From Acetobacteraceae bacterium (GTDB lineage Bacteria > Pseudomonadota > Alphaproteobacteria > Acetobacterales > Acetobacteraceae), in the NCBI GenBank assembly GCA_003164305.1, contig PLSZ01000229.1:4689-14915 (forward strand): a DNA stretch of 10,227 nucleotides, given 5' to 3'. The notes below the pieces were generated by a model. That model was not told where the DNA came from. It did not search any database and saw nothing but the letters and a program-made list of their open reading frames with translations. Made by a program: the position numbers and the translations under genes. Shown here piece after piece: positions 1-7,358 of the stretch. The first letter of the stretch is position 1. Every line of letters begins with the position of its first letter.

Positions 1-2558
1 TCGACCGTATCCGCGAACAGTACCTCAGTGCGCGGCAGATCGGCCCAGGCGGGGATGTGATAGTGGCGGAGGGCGGGGTTGAGGACACGGCCGGTCGCGT
101 CGATCTTCAGATCCTCATAGAGCGCGGCACCGATCGCTTGCGCCACTCCGCCTTCAACCTGGCCGCGGCATTGCATCGGATTGATCACGCGCCCGGCGTC
201 GGCCGCCTGCACACTGTGCAGAATGCGGATCTCGCCAGTACCCGGCTGCACCGCGACGCGAAAGCCCTGCACGTTGAAGGCGATCGAGCGTGGCGTGCCG
301 TCGCTACTGCCTGTACCCGCCAACTCCGTTTCCATCGACCCGCGCAGCGCGTCGAGATCGATGCGCGCGCCGCCGCTCTCCACCCAGCCGGCGCGCAAAA
401 CGCAGGACGCGCGATCGACGTTCAGGCGCGCCGCCGCGAGATCCAGCAGGTGCTCCCGCAGTTCCACTGCCGCACGCTCGGTCGCCTTGCCCGCCACGAC
501 CGTTCCCGTGCTGCCGAAAGCGCCGGTGTCGTGACCAATCAGTGCCGTGTCCGATTGCCGGATATGGATCGATCGCGCCGTGGTATTCAGCACGGAAGCC
601 GCGATCTGCGCATGCACCGTTGTCGTACCGTTACCGAACTCGGCGGTGCCGACGGTCAGCTCATACCGGCCGCCCCCGAGCGACACGATCCGTGCTTCCG
701 CGAAATGGCCGCGCGGTGGGATCGTGTGGATCATCGCCAGCGCGATACCGACGCCGACCCGCCATGAGGCATCCGGCGGCGGTGCATAGGGGGTGTCCCG
801 CAACGACGCCTCGACAAGATCGAGACATTGATCCAGACCATAGCTGCCCATCCGAACATCGTCGTGCTGAGCGTCGTCAGCCTGAATCATGTTGCGCCGG
901 CGCAATTCGAACGGATCGACGCGAAGCGCGCGAGCCAGTTCGTCCATCGCGGATTCCACGGCGAAGACCGTCTGACTCAGGCCGTAGCCGCGGAAGGCGC
1001 CGGCCGGCAAGGTGTTCGTGTAAACCGCGTAACCTTCGACGTATGTGTTGGGGCACCGATACACGGCGATCGATTCGCCACAGCCATGATACAGCACGCC
1101 GCCGCTGTGGTTGCCGTAAGCACCGGCGTTGGAAACAACGCGCATCCGCATGGCCGTCAGCGTGCCGTCCCGCCTGGCGCCAAGGGTCACCGTCACGCGC
1201 ATGGGATGGCGAGACGGGGCACCGACGAATTGTTCCTCGCGGGTGAATTCGAGCCGCACCGGACGGCCGGTGCGCAGGACCGCCAACGCGACGATGTCCT
1301 CGACCAGCATCTCCTGCTTGCCGCCGAACCCGCCACCAACCCGCTCGCACAGCACGCGCACACGCTCCATCGGCAGGTCGAACAGGTCACACAAAGCCCG
1401 CCGTGTCAGAAACGGCGTCTGCGTGCTGCTTCGAAGCGTCAGGCAGCCCGCGTCGTCCAACCAGCCAATCGCCGCATGCGTTTCCAGCGCGGCATGCTGG
1501 ATGCGCTGCGTCGTGTAGGTCGCCTCGTGCACGATGTCGGCCGCCGCGAGGCCGTCAGCGATGTCGCCGCCTGAAAGCCGGACCTCGGCGACCAGGTTGC
1601 GGCCTGGATCGTGGATTCGGGCTTCCGGCCCTTTGTCGCCATGCAACAACGGCGCATCGGGCCGCATCGCGGCGTCCGGGTCGAAAACGGCGGGCAGCGG
1701 TTCATACGCGACGACCAGCGCACGGCATCCCGCTTCGGCCGCCGCTTCGCTTTCCGCCAGGACGGCGGCGACCCGTTGGCCGATGAACCTGACGACGTCG
1801 TCCAACACTCGCGTGTCATCCGGGTCGTCGAGCGGGTTCTCATGCCGCGCCGTGGAAAACAGTTTCGCCGGCGAGTCGGAAGGCGTCAGCACGGAATGCA
1901 CGCCAGGCACCGCCAACGTCGCCGTGGTATCGATCGAAACGATCCGGGCGTGGGCATGCGCCGAGCGCAGCAGCTTCAGATGCAGGAGGCCTGTCGGCGA
2001 GGGTATGTCCAGCGTGTATCGCACTGTGCCGGTGACCACCCCCGGACCCGCCGGGCTGGGTATGCTACGACCGAAGGGCGAGCCGGGGCCGTCGTCTTGC
2101 TCGGCATGCGCGATACCGCCGATCGCATCCTCAATGGCACGGTATCCGGTGCAGCGACACAGGTTACCTTTCATCGCGGCGGGCAGGTCGCGACGTTGCG
2201 CCTGATCCAGACTCGCGGCTGTCAGCACCATTCCCGCTGTGCAGAACCCGCACTGAAAACCCTGCGCGGCAAGGAAGCGCCGCTGCATCGCATGCAGTTC
2301 ATCGTCCCCTGGACCACCTGGGCCCTCGATTCGCGCCAGTCCCTCGATCGTTGTCACATCCCGGCCTTCGGCACGGAAGGCGGGCGTGACACAGCTATGC
2401 ACGGGTTGGCCGTCAAGCAGTATCGTGCAGGCCCCACAATCTCCCGCGTCGCAGCCCTTTTTGACTCCAAAACAACCAAGTTCACGCAGGAAGGTGCGCA
2501 GACATTGTCCAGGGAGGGGCGCCGCGTCGCGCTCGCCGCCATTGATCCGGATGATCAT
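1..2558 (-). CDS. Fused [2Fe-2S] / molybdopterin-binding hydroxylase subunit, XdhD-like (C-terminus cut by window edge)
   Basis: About 852 residues are visible, open to the left edge. Residues 1-80 are a plant-type ferredoxin domain with ligands C36, C41, C44, C56 (C-x4-C-x2-C-x11-C). Residues 85-150 are the second [2Fe-2S] domain with C103-x2-C106 and C134-R-C136. From about residue 165 comes the xanthine-dehydrogenase-type hammerhead and molybdopterin region, with [11 protein letters not shown] (405-415), GAFRGYG (520-526) and GTAEFGNG (637-644). The catalytic Glu motif (GxGE) would lie in the missing 60-100 residues. Members hydroxylate heterocycles or aldehydes, passing electrons from Mo through the clusters to FAD. 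The single-chain FeS-Moco layout with a separate FAD subunit matches E. coli XdhD/YgfM, and stretches such as FTREEQF, SRH and YGNHS recall XdhD. Start ATG at 2558 overlaps the upstream stop (ATGA), implying translational coupling. Substrate unknown; purine, aldehyde or N-heterocycle are all possible. Confidence 0.93.
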   Translation of the reverse strand, partial: MIIRINGGERDAAPLPGQCLRTFLRELGCFGVKKGCDAGDCGACTILLDGQPVHSCVTPAFRAEGRDVTTIEGLARIEGPGGPGDDELHAMQRRFLAAQGFQCGFCTAGMVLTAASLDQAQRRDLPAAMKGNLCRCTGYRAIEDAIGGIAHAEQDDGPGSPFGRSIPSPAGPGVVTGTVRYTLDIPSPTGLLHLKLLRSAHAHARIVSIDTTATLAVPGVHSVLTPSDSPAKLFSTARHENPLDDPDDTRVLDDVVRFIGQRVAAVLAESEAAAEAGCRALVVAYEPLPAVFDPDAAMRPDAPLLHGDKGPEARIHDPGRNLVAEVRLSGGDIADGLAAADIVHEATYTTQRIQHAALETHAAIGWLDDAGCLTLRSSTQTPFLTRRALCDLFDLPMERVRVLCERVGGGFGGKQEMLVEDIVALAVLRTGRPVRLEFTREEQFVGAPSRHPMRVTVTLGARRDGTLTAMRMRVVSNAGAYGNHSGGVLYHGCGESIAVYRCPNTYVEGYAVYTNTLPAGAFRGYGLSQTVFAVESAMDELARALRVDPFELRRRNMIQADDAQHDDVRMGSYGLDQCLDLVEASLRDTPYAPPPDASWRVGVGIALAMIHTIPPRGHFAEARIVSLGGGRYELTVGTAEFGNGTTTVHAQIAASVLNTTARSIHIRQSDTALIGHDTGAFGSTGTVVAGKATERAAVELREHLLDLAAARLNVDRASCVLRAGWVESGGARIDLDALRGSMETELAGTGSSDGTPRSIAFNVQGFRVAVQPGTGEIRILHSVQAADAGRVINPMQCRGQVEGGVAQAIGAALYEDLKIDATGRVLNPALRHYHIPAWADLPRTEVLFADTV

Positions 2559-3382
2559 GGCGGCGGGTGCTTCACCAGTTCCCGCCGGATTTCCTCGGCG
2601 AACCGGAACGTCATATGGCGCCGCCAGTCGGGTGCGCCGTGCAGGTCGTCGTAATACAGCGCATCGGGAATGCCACGGTCGATTGCATCGCTAAGTTCCG
2701 CGGGCGCGGGAATGGCCTGGAAGGCGAGCCTGATCGGTCGTCGCGTGGCGGCCGTCACCGTCACGGCGAACGCGCCGGAAGGGGCCCGCGTGCCAATCAG
2801 CAGAGCCGCCGAACGCCCAAGCGGCGTCAATGAAATCTGCCGAAAAGCGGTGCGTCGCCGTGCCGCCTCGATCGGCAAGCGGATCTCTCGCAGCACTTCG
2901 CCCGGGCGCAGCGCGTTTTGTTGTGGCCCAACAACAAAATCGATCGCGGGCAGGCAACGTTGGCCGCCGTCCGGAGTCCAGATCACGCAGACGCCATCGA
3001 GCGCGGCGGTGAGCGCCGCCATCGGCCCCGCCGGCAGCGCCATGCACAGATTGCCGCCCACCGTCGCGGCGTTCCAGATCTTGAACGATCCCAGCAATGC
3101 GCGGCAGCACTGCCGGAACAGCGGCGCCGCCAGCCATCCCACCGGCCAATCGGCGGCCGCGAGGTGCGCCAGCGTGCAGGTCGCGCCGATCCGCGGCCCG
3201 TCCTGGTCGATTTCCAATGCTGGCCAGCCCAGGCCGGCCAGGTCGATCAACCGAAGCAAATCCGGTTGCGGCTCGGAGAACAGCCAGGTGCCACCGGCAA
3301 GCCAGGCGTCGCCCGTGCGCCAGGACTGAATATCGTCCCGGTCGCCCGGGCGGCAAATCGCAGTGATCGTGTTCAGGTCCAT
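2555..3382 (-). CDS. FAD-binding subunit of a molybdenum hydroxylase (CoxM/YgfM-like)
   Basis: 275 aa, within the usual 260-295 range for the family. It holds FAD and hands electrons from the iron-sulfur clusters of its partner to the final acceptor. Motifs seen: AGGTWLF at residues 29-35 (the pyrophosphate-binding AGGT loop) and TVGGNL at 107-112, the second FAD loop (TIGGN type). The C-terminal part (about 170-275) fits the CO-dehydrogenase flavoprotein C-terminal domain. The reading frame stays open upstream to 4045, but that extension has no family character and would run antisense through the relic genes, so the start is placed at the ATG at 3382, immediately before the conserved domain. 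Only a weak GGGAC lies upstream, so the start is not proved by its ribosome site. It overlaps the next gene by 4 bases (ATGA), so the two should be co-expressed and form one enzyme. Confidence 0.9.
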   Translation of the reverse strand: MDLNTITAICRPGDRDDIQSWRTGDAWLAGGTWLFSEPQPDLLRLIDLAGLGWPALEIDQDGPRIGATCTLAHLAAADWPVGWLAAPLFRQCCRALLGSFKIWNAATVGGNLCMALPAGPMAALTAALDGVCVIWTPDGGQRCLPAIDFVVGPQQNALRPGEVLREIRLPIEAARRRTAFRQISLTPLGRSAALLIGTRAPSGAFAVTVTAATRRPIRLAFQAIPAPAELSDAIDRGIPDALYYDDLHGAPDWRRHMTFRFAEEIRRELVKHPPP

Positions 3383-3613
3383 CGGCAGGTCCCGCGGTTC
3401 CGCCGTGGCTGCGACGTGCAATGGCTGTGCCAGGCCATGTCCGTGAATCCGCCGCGAGTGGCCGCGCTTCGGTCCGGCGCAAGATCGCGGAACGGGCTTC
3501 AATGAAGCACTGTAAATCCAATCTGACAGGCAAAGGCGCGAGCCACCGCGGCATGGTTCGGCGTTGGCGATACCGGACCGCGCCGCTGCCGTTTTGTACG
3601 GCATGTTGGTGCG
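3383..3613. other. Intergenic stretch with no recognised gene
   Basis: About 230 bases lie between the FAD subunit start and the first relic gene. All frames were read; short open frames exist on both strands but none has recognisable domain character. It should contain the promoter of the FAD/FeS-Moco operon on the minus strand. I could not pick a convincing -35/-10 pair, and I saw no copy of the CGCTAT-N12 repeat found before other genes in the window. Confidence 0.5.
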
Positions 3614-3913
3614 ATGGACGCACGGGACTCTCGTTCCGCACCAGCGCGATCCATCAGCTTTACCCTGAATGGCCGCGCGGCGAGTGTGACGGCGCCCGAA
3701 ACGACGCCATTGCTCGACGCGCCGCGCAATCGACTGCACCTCAAAGCGGCGAGGTTCGGCCGCGGCGTGGAACAGCGCGGCTGCCGCATGGTACAGGTTG
3801 ACGGTTCGCCGGAGAAATCCCGCCGCAAGACGCTGTGGGCCGCGGCACATCGGACCGTGGCCGGATGCGCAGTTGGCGGACGAGTTGACGGCGTCGGGTC
3901 GCAGCCTGATTGA
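3614..3913 (+). pseudogene. N-terminal relic of a CoxS/IorA-like (2Fe-2S) small subunit, all four ligand cysteines replaced by Arg
   Basis: The open frame encodes 99 aa. Residues 13-82 follow the N-terminal ferredoxin domain of molybdenum-hydroxylase small subunits: ISFTLNGRAASVTAPETTPL, then RNRLHLKAARFG and MVQVDG. The four cluster positions are R50, R55, R58 and R70. Their spacing (x4, x2, x11) is exactly that of the ligand cysteines in the family, seen intact in the fused gene at 1-2558. Each is a CGC codon (3761, 3776, 3785, 3821), one T-to-C change from TGC. A Leu usual after 'DA' is also Pro (CCG). Family similarity stops near 3860, and the second domain (CxxC...CxC) is absent, so the product could not be a working electron-transfer subunit. 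It ends at TGA 3911-3913 inside the neighbouring SDR relic. The first 12 residues are not family-like, so the original start may have been near 3650. Confidence 0.72.
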
Positions 3914-4169
3914 CATCCCGGTTACGGTTGCCGGTAGTGTCTCGACAGGCGACGCGGAAACTCTGTCCGAGGCCGCGTGGGACCGCGTCATGGCGGTCAA
4001 CCTGAAGGGCGTGTTCCTGTCCTGCCAGGCCGTCATCTCCGCCATCCGAGCGGCCCGCTATGGGCGGATCGTCACGATCGGTTCGGTGCTCGCGAAGAAC
4101 GGGGGCAATCCGCGTCCATGGATCGATCGAAACGACCAGGCGCGGTCGGGCAACGTCGCTTATCGCTGA
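3864..4169 (+). pseudogene. Internal fragment of a short-chain dehydrogenase/reductase
   Basis: In the frame starting with GAT at 3864 the translation matches the central SDR core: SGRSLIDIPVTVAG (the usual ILVNNAG strand, altered), EAAWDRVMAVNLKGVFLSC, GRIVTIGSVLAKNGG carrying the catalytic Ser, then NPRPWID and RSGNVAY. The last recognisable residue is the catalytic Tyr (TAT 4161-4163), followed by CGC TGA, so the YxxxK lysine and everything after it are gone. The N-terminal cofactor loop (TGxxxGxG) is also missing; upstream sequence belongs to the [2Fe-2S] relic in a different frame. SDRs are NAD(P)-dependent oxidoreductases of about 250 aa; this keeps about 100. The open frame could be read from further upstream, but no functional enzyme is possible. 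The most likely origin is an internal deletion joining a [2Fe-2S] gene to this gene on its 5' side. Confidence 0.8.
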
Positions 4170-4387
4170 CGCATGGAGGAAGATGGCTCAACGGCGGTGA
4201 CGTGCCGGTCGACTGGTTCGTAGGAGCCGGCGCCGGCGCCAACGTTCGGCACCGTCCCGGCGTCACCCAGAGCCCTCGTGATGAAGCCGGCGATGCTGGG
4301 ATCGGGTTGGCGGTAGCGCGCATAGCCATTGCCGATGCGCCCGTAATTCGCATCGCCAGCGCTGCCGTCACCATGTCTGGCTCTCAT
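4160..4387 (-). pseudogene. N-terminal relic of a class I SAM-dependent methyltransferase
   Basis: 75 codons from ATG 4387 to TAA. The translation holds YGRIGNGYARYRQPDPSIAG, then ITRALGDAGTVPNVGAGAGS and YEPVDRHVTAVEPSSSMRQR. This is the N-terminal helix plus motif I (VLNVGAGAGSYEP type, glycine-rich SAM-binding loop) and the acidic end of strand 2 (AVEPS, Glu binding the ribose) of a class I methyltransferase. The rest, normally another 150-180 residues, is missing: the frame stops at the point where the SDR relic on the other strand also stops. It begins 5 bases after the aldehyde dehydrogenase stop, on the same strand, so it was probably the second gene of that operon. It could still be translated as a short peptide, but no methyl-transfer function is expected. 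Confidence 0.75.
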
Positions 4388-4392
4388 TGGCG

Positions 4393-5898
4393 TCAGCTTC
4401 GGCGCGGCACGTTCAGGTTGACCGTCACGTTCTTGCGCTGTGTGAAACTGTCCAACATGCCTTCCAACGAAAACTCACGGCCAATGCCGCTTTGCTTATA
4501 GCCGCCGTAGGACTGACCTGGCTGCTGGCCGAGACCTTGATTCACTTGCACCCATCCGGACTCGATCGCATGCGCCGCGCGCAGGCCGCTGCCGATCTCG
4601 TGCGTCCAGACGTAGGCGGCGAGACCGTAATGACTGTCGTTCGCCATGCGGATCGCCTCGTCTTCATCGCGCCACGGGATCGCGACCAGTACTGGACCGA
4701 AGATTTCCTCACGCGCCAATCGCCAGTCGTTGGAGGTATCCGCGAATACCGTTGGGATCGCGAAATACCCTTCACTCAGAGGACCGTCCTTCGGCGGCAA
4801 TCCGCCAAACACGAGCCGCGCATCCTTGCGATTCAAACCATCATCGACATAACCGCGGACCTTTCGGAACTGCTTTTCATTGATGATGGCGCCGATATCG
4901 CTGGTTTCATCCAGCGGATCGCCAAGTTTCAGGGCTTGCGTTTTCACCCGCGGTTTATCGAGGAAACTATCGAAAATGTCCGCGTGGAGGAACAGCCGGG
5001 AACCGGCGGTGCACGACTGACTCTGCCGGGTGAAACGCATACCCGCGATCACACCATCGACAACCCAATCTTCATCAGCGTCGGGATAAACGATCGACGG
5101 ACTCTTGCCGCCGAGTTCAAGCGACACCGGGACGATGCGTTCCGCCGCCGCCCGCATGATGATTTTGCCGACCTCGGTCGAGCCGGTGAACGACAGTTTG
5201 CGGATCGCGGGATGGACCGCCAGCGGGCCACCGCGTTCTTCTCCCGTGCCGGTCAGCACATTCAGCACACCTGGTGGCAGGAACTCCTGGTAGATTTCCG
5301 CCATCAGCAACACGCCCAGTGGAGCGTCTTCGGCGGCTTTCAGCACCAGTGTGTTGCCGGCGCATAAAGCGGGGGCGATCTTCAACGCACCCAAAAGCAC
5401 GGGCGCGTTCCAAGGGATGATCGCGCCAACGACACCCAGCGGTTCGCGCCGCGTGTAGCTCAGGACGTCCTCGCCCAGTGGAATCGTTTCACCTTTTAGT
5501 TCACCGGCCAACCCGCCGAAGTAGCGGAAAATATCGGCGGTCAACGTGGCCTCCGGGCGCGCCTGGGTCCGCAACGCGTTGCCAGTCTCCAACGCGACGG
5601 TGCGAGCCATTTCCTCTATGCGGGCTTCCAGCGCCTCAGCGATACGCAGCAGCATTCGGCCTCGTTGCCGGGGAGGGACTTTGCTCCAGGCCGGGAACGC
5701 CTTTTGCGCGGCCAGCACGGCACGATCGACATCTTCGGCGGCACCGCGTGGGATATCGGCGATCGGGAGGCGCTTCGCCGGGTTTTCGACGCTCAACACG
5801 GCACCGGAGGCACTGCCGGTCCAGCTTCCATCGATCAGCATGCGCGCGGGGCGCTGCTCGGTCCGCGTCACAGGGCGTGTTTCCTCGACCACTGGCAT
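4393..5898 (-). CDS. NAD(P)-dependent aldehyde dehydrogenase
   Basis: 501 aa, full family length. Cytosolic oxidation of an aldehyde to a carboxylate with NAD(P)+. Visible active-site elements: IPWNAP with N164, LVLKAAE with cofactor lysine K187, FTGSTEVG (237-244) of the Rossmann fold, the general base E261 in ELGGKSP, the nucleophile C296 in RQSQSCTAGSR, and REEIFGPV (396-403, E398). No key residue is missing. The frame is open upstream to 6015, but the ATG at 5898 has GGAG 10 bases before it and gives the normal N-terminus; the longer form would run through the divergent promoter region. It sits back to back with the modA-like gene and directly before a truncated methyltransferase. The substrate cannot be read from sequence; the context of aldehyde/heterocycle hydroxylases suggests it may finish a catabolic sequence. 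Confidence 0.92.
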   Translation of the reverse strand: MPVVEETRPVTRTEQRPARMLIDGSWTGSASGAVLSVENPAKRLPIADIPRGAAEDVDRAVLAAQKAFPAWSKVPPRQRGRMLLRIAEALEARIEEMARTVALETGNALRTQARPEATLTADIFRYFGGLAGELKGETIPLGEDVLSYTRREPLGVVGAIIPWNAPVLLGALKIAPALCAGNTLVLKAAEDAPLGVLLMAEIYQEFLPPGVLNVLTGTGEERGGPLAVHPAIRKLSFTGSTEVGKIIMRAAAERIVPVSLELGGKSPSIVYPDADEDWVVDGVIAGMRFTRQSQSCTAGSRLFLHADIFDSFLDKPRVKTQALKLGDPLDETSDIGAIINEKQFRKVRGYVDDGLNRKDARLVFGGLPPKDGPLSEGYFAIPTVFADTSNDWRLAREEIFGPVLVAIPWRDEDEAIRMANDSHYGLAAYVWTHEIGSGLRAAHAIESGWVQVNQGLGQQPGQSYGGYKQSGIGREFSLEGMLDSFTQRKNVTVNLNVPRRS

Positions 5899-5939
5899 TG
5901 GATCTTGTCTCCACTTTGATCTGGTGTGGCTCACTGAAA

Positions 5940-5963
5940 CGCTATGAGGTATCAGATACAGCG
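5940..5963 (+). promoter_or_regulatory. Candidate ModE-type Mo-box before modA (and the divergent aldehyde dehydrogenase)
   Basis: An inverted repeat CGCTAT-N12-ACAGCG, followed by AT. Arm sequence and spacing agree with the ModE operator as I recall it (ATCGCTATATA-N6-TATATAACGAT, which is CGCTAT-N12-ATAACG at the core); the right side reads GCGAT. It ends 20 bases before the modA ATG, where a bound regulator would cover the transcription start, as expected for repression by Mo-loaded ModE. The aldehyde dehydrogenase start is 41 bases away on the other side and might also respond. Confidence 0.55.
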
Positions 5964-5983
5964 ATGCCGTGCCAGAGGTCCCG

Positions 5984-6799
5984 ATGACATGTAAGCTCGT
6001 TCGCCTCGCCTGCATATTGGTTGGTATGGCGATCGTGGCCGCCGCGCATCCCGTCGCGGCCGAGCCGCTGCGAATTTATGCCGCCGGCAGCCTGACCGCG
6101 GCTTTCACGGACATGGTGCATGCGTTCCCGGCAACGGCCGAGACAATCGCACCGCCTGTTTTCGGACCATCCGGCGTGCTGCGCGAAAGGATCGAGCATG
6201 GCGAGCCAGCCGACCTTCTGGCGTCCGCGGACATGGAGCAGCCACGGACTCTGGCGCGCGAACGAGGCAACCAACCGGTGGTGATGTTTACCCGCAATCG
6301 CTTGTGCGCCTTGGGGCGTGCCAGTCTTGCCCTGACACCGGACACCTTGCTGGAAAAACTCCTTGATCCGGCGGTTCGCCCCGCAACTTCGACGCCGCGC
6401 GCCGATCCCGCCGGCGACTACACCTGGGCGATTTTCGCGCGTGCCGAGGCCATACATCCCGGTGCTCAAAGGATCCTGGAGGCGAAGGCGATGAAGTTGG
6501 TCGGTGGGCCGAATACTCCGCCACTCGTGCCTGGACGAGGCGCGGTCCAGGGAATCTTTCTGGCGGACCGTGCCGACGTGATGCTTGGGTATTGCAGCGG
6601 CGCCGCCCTGGTCGCGCGAGAAATACCGGACCTGACAATCGTTCCGCTGCCGCCGGCGCTGACGGTCGGTCCGGCTTACGGCCTGATCGTTTTGTCCGAT
6701 GATTCGGTTGCCGCCCGGTTTGCTCTTTTCGTGTTGTCTGAACAGGGTCAGGCCATTCTTCTGAAGCACGGCTTCGATCCGATCGGTCTGGCCCAATAG
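5984..6799 (+). CDS. modA: Periplasmic molybdate-binding protein, ModA-like
   Basis: 271 aa from ATG 5984, which has AGAGG 5 bases upstream; a GTG at 5969 in frame would add five residues and is less likely. Residues 1-26 form a Sec signal peptide (K4, R7, a hydrophobic stretch about 8-21, cleavage after HPVAA). The mature protein begins EPLRIYAAGSL, the ModA strand 1 with the oxyanion-binding Ser (S36). Further family features are FGPSG (S63), GEPADLLASAD (73-83), DPAGDYTW (141-148), and a C-terminal GQAILLKHGFDP. ModA binds molybdate or tungstate for the ModBC transporter. No modB or modC follows within the window, so it is an orphan here or works with a transporter elsewhere. Neighbouring molybdenum enzymes and the Mo-box before it support a role in molybdenum supply. 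A related oxyanion-binding role cannot be excluded. Confidence 0.85.
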   Translation: MTCKLVRLACILVGMAIVAAAHPVAAEPLRIYAAGSLTAAFTDMVHAFPATAETIAPPVFGPSGVLRERIEHGEPADLLASADMEQPRTLARERGNQPVVMFTRNRLCALGRASLALTPDTLLEKLLDPAVRPATSTPRADPAGDYTWAIFARAEAIHPGAQRILEAKAMKLVGGPNTPPLVPGRGAVQGIFLADRADVMLGYCSGAALVAREIPDLTIVPLPPALTVGPAYGLIVLSDDSVAARFALFVLSEQGQAILLKHGFDPIGLAQ

Positions 6800-6823
6800 G
6801 GTATCGCACGCGCGAAAGCGGCC

Positions 6824-6856
6824 TTGACACGCGGCGGCACTCCATGTCGCTATGAT
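6824..6856 (+). promoter_or_regulatory. Possible promoter elements of the 143-aa gene
   Basis: TTGACA (6824-6829) is a perfect sigma-70 -35 hexamer. TATGAT (6851-6856) is a 5/6 match to the -10 hexamer, but the spacer is 21 bases against the usual 16-18. TATACT (6860-6865) is an alternative -10. The Mo-box at 6848-6871 overlaps both -10 candidates. A long spacer could mean a weak, activator-dependent promoter or simply a chance match. Confidence 0.25.
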
Positions 6857-6871
6857 AAATATACTATAGCG
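6848..6871 (+). promoter_or_regulatory. Candidate ModE-type Mo-box before the 143-aa gene
   Basis: A perfect 6-base inverted repeat CGCTAT-N12-ATAGCG with an AT-rich centre, in a locally AT-rich patch of otherwise GC-rich DNA. Arms and 12-base spacing are those of the Mo-box core. It lies 54 bases before the start of the 143-aa gene and 48 bases after the modA stop. It is the best of the three copies in the window. Confidence 0.6.
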
Positions 6872-6925
6872 CTTGTGGACCTGGCGCCGCCCGTCAGAGA
6901 GGCGCGAAGTTGATCGGATGAGACG

Positions 6926-7357
6926 ATGACCGAACCGCTTTTCCAGATGCTGGATGTCGTGAATATCGACGAAGGCCGACAGTATATCGAGTTTCAGTTC
7001 AGCGATTACGCGGGCGAGCGGAAGATTATCCAGATCGATTTCGATTATCTGGAGTCGCTCGCGGGCGTTTTACGGCAGGCTTTCATTTCGGCTGTCCTGG
7101 AAGGCAGGCAAGGCAGCAACCGAATGCTCGGCGAGGACTGGGTTGCTGTACCGAGGGTCGATGTCGAGCATCCCGTGAGTGTCGGGGTCGATGTCATGAC
7201 CGGTAAAATCGTGACGATGCTGATGCTTGGTTCGCCATTCCAGTCTTGTTATGCGTTTCCGATCGAGAACGCGCGAGCCTTGGCGCACGCGCTCCTCTCC
7301 GCGTGCGACGAAGTTACGCGGCACGATGCGCGAATGGCCCTGGCACGTCCGAACTGA
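6926..7357 (+). CDS. Small protein of unrecognised family with two apparent beta-beta-alpha repeats (143 aa)
   Basis: No known domain recognised. It is soluble-looking: no signal peptide, no membrane segment. Two segments of about 45 residues look alike. Repeat 1 (11-56) has NIDEGRQYIEF, then AGERKIIQIDF and a helix YLESLAGVLRQAF. Repeat 2 (85-130) has VGVDVMTGKIVTMLML, then CYAFPI and a helix ENARALAHALLSAC. Both follow the pattern strand, D-x(3)-G turn, strand, strand, amphipathic helix. A linker (57-84) contains EDWVAVPRVD. The start ATG has a GGATGAG stretch just upstream. It is preceded by a Mo-box, follows modA on the same strand, and ends one base from the end of the convergent 117-aa gene, which appears to share its repeat pattern. 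A link to molybdenum metabolism is inferred from position only. Confidence 0.8.
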   Translation: MTEPLFQMLDVVNIDEGRQYIEFQFSDYAGERKIIQIDFDYLESLAGVLRQAFISAVLEGRQGSNRMLGEDWVAVPRVDVEHPVSVGVDVMTGKIVTMLMLGSPFQSCYAFPIENARALAHALLSACDEVTRHDARMALARPN

Positions 7358-7358
7358 T

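Noticed and set aside
57..2833. Several long plus-strand open frames (for example 290-1246 and 1611-2654)
   Set aside because: They are Arg/Ala/Pro-rich shadows antisense to the fused FeS-Moco gene, whose conserved motifs run continuously on the minus strand.
3858..3913. Programmed frameshift joining the [2Fe-2S] and SDR frames into one fusion protein
   Set aside because: The [2Fe-2S] part has lost its cluster ligands and second domain, and the SDR part lacks its cofactor loop and lysine, so a functional fusion is implausible; deletion between two genes explains it better.
3383..4045. N-terminal extension of the FAD subunit to 496 residues
   Set aside because: The added residues have no family similarity and run antisense through the [2Fe-2S] and SDR relics; the conserved domain begins right at the ATG at 3382.
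4056..4079. CGCTAT within the SDR relic as a fourth Mo-box
   Set aside because: The sequence 12 bases further on (ACGATC) is not a matching arm, and the site is inside former coding sequence.
4387..5367. 326-codon plus-strand open frame
   Set aside because: It is antisense to the aldehyde dehydrogenase, which has every catalytic residue; the plus-strand translation shows no domain.
5899..6015. N-terminal extension of the aldehyde dehydrogenase to 540 residues
   Set aside because: It would overlap the modA start and the Mo-box; the ATG at 5898 has a proper ribosome site and gives normal length.
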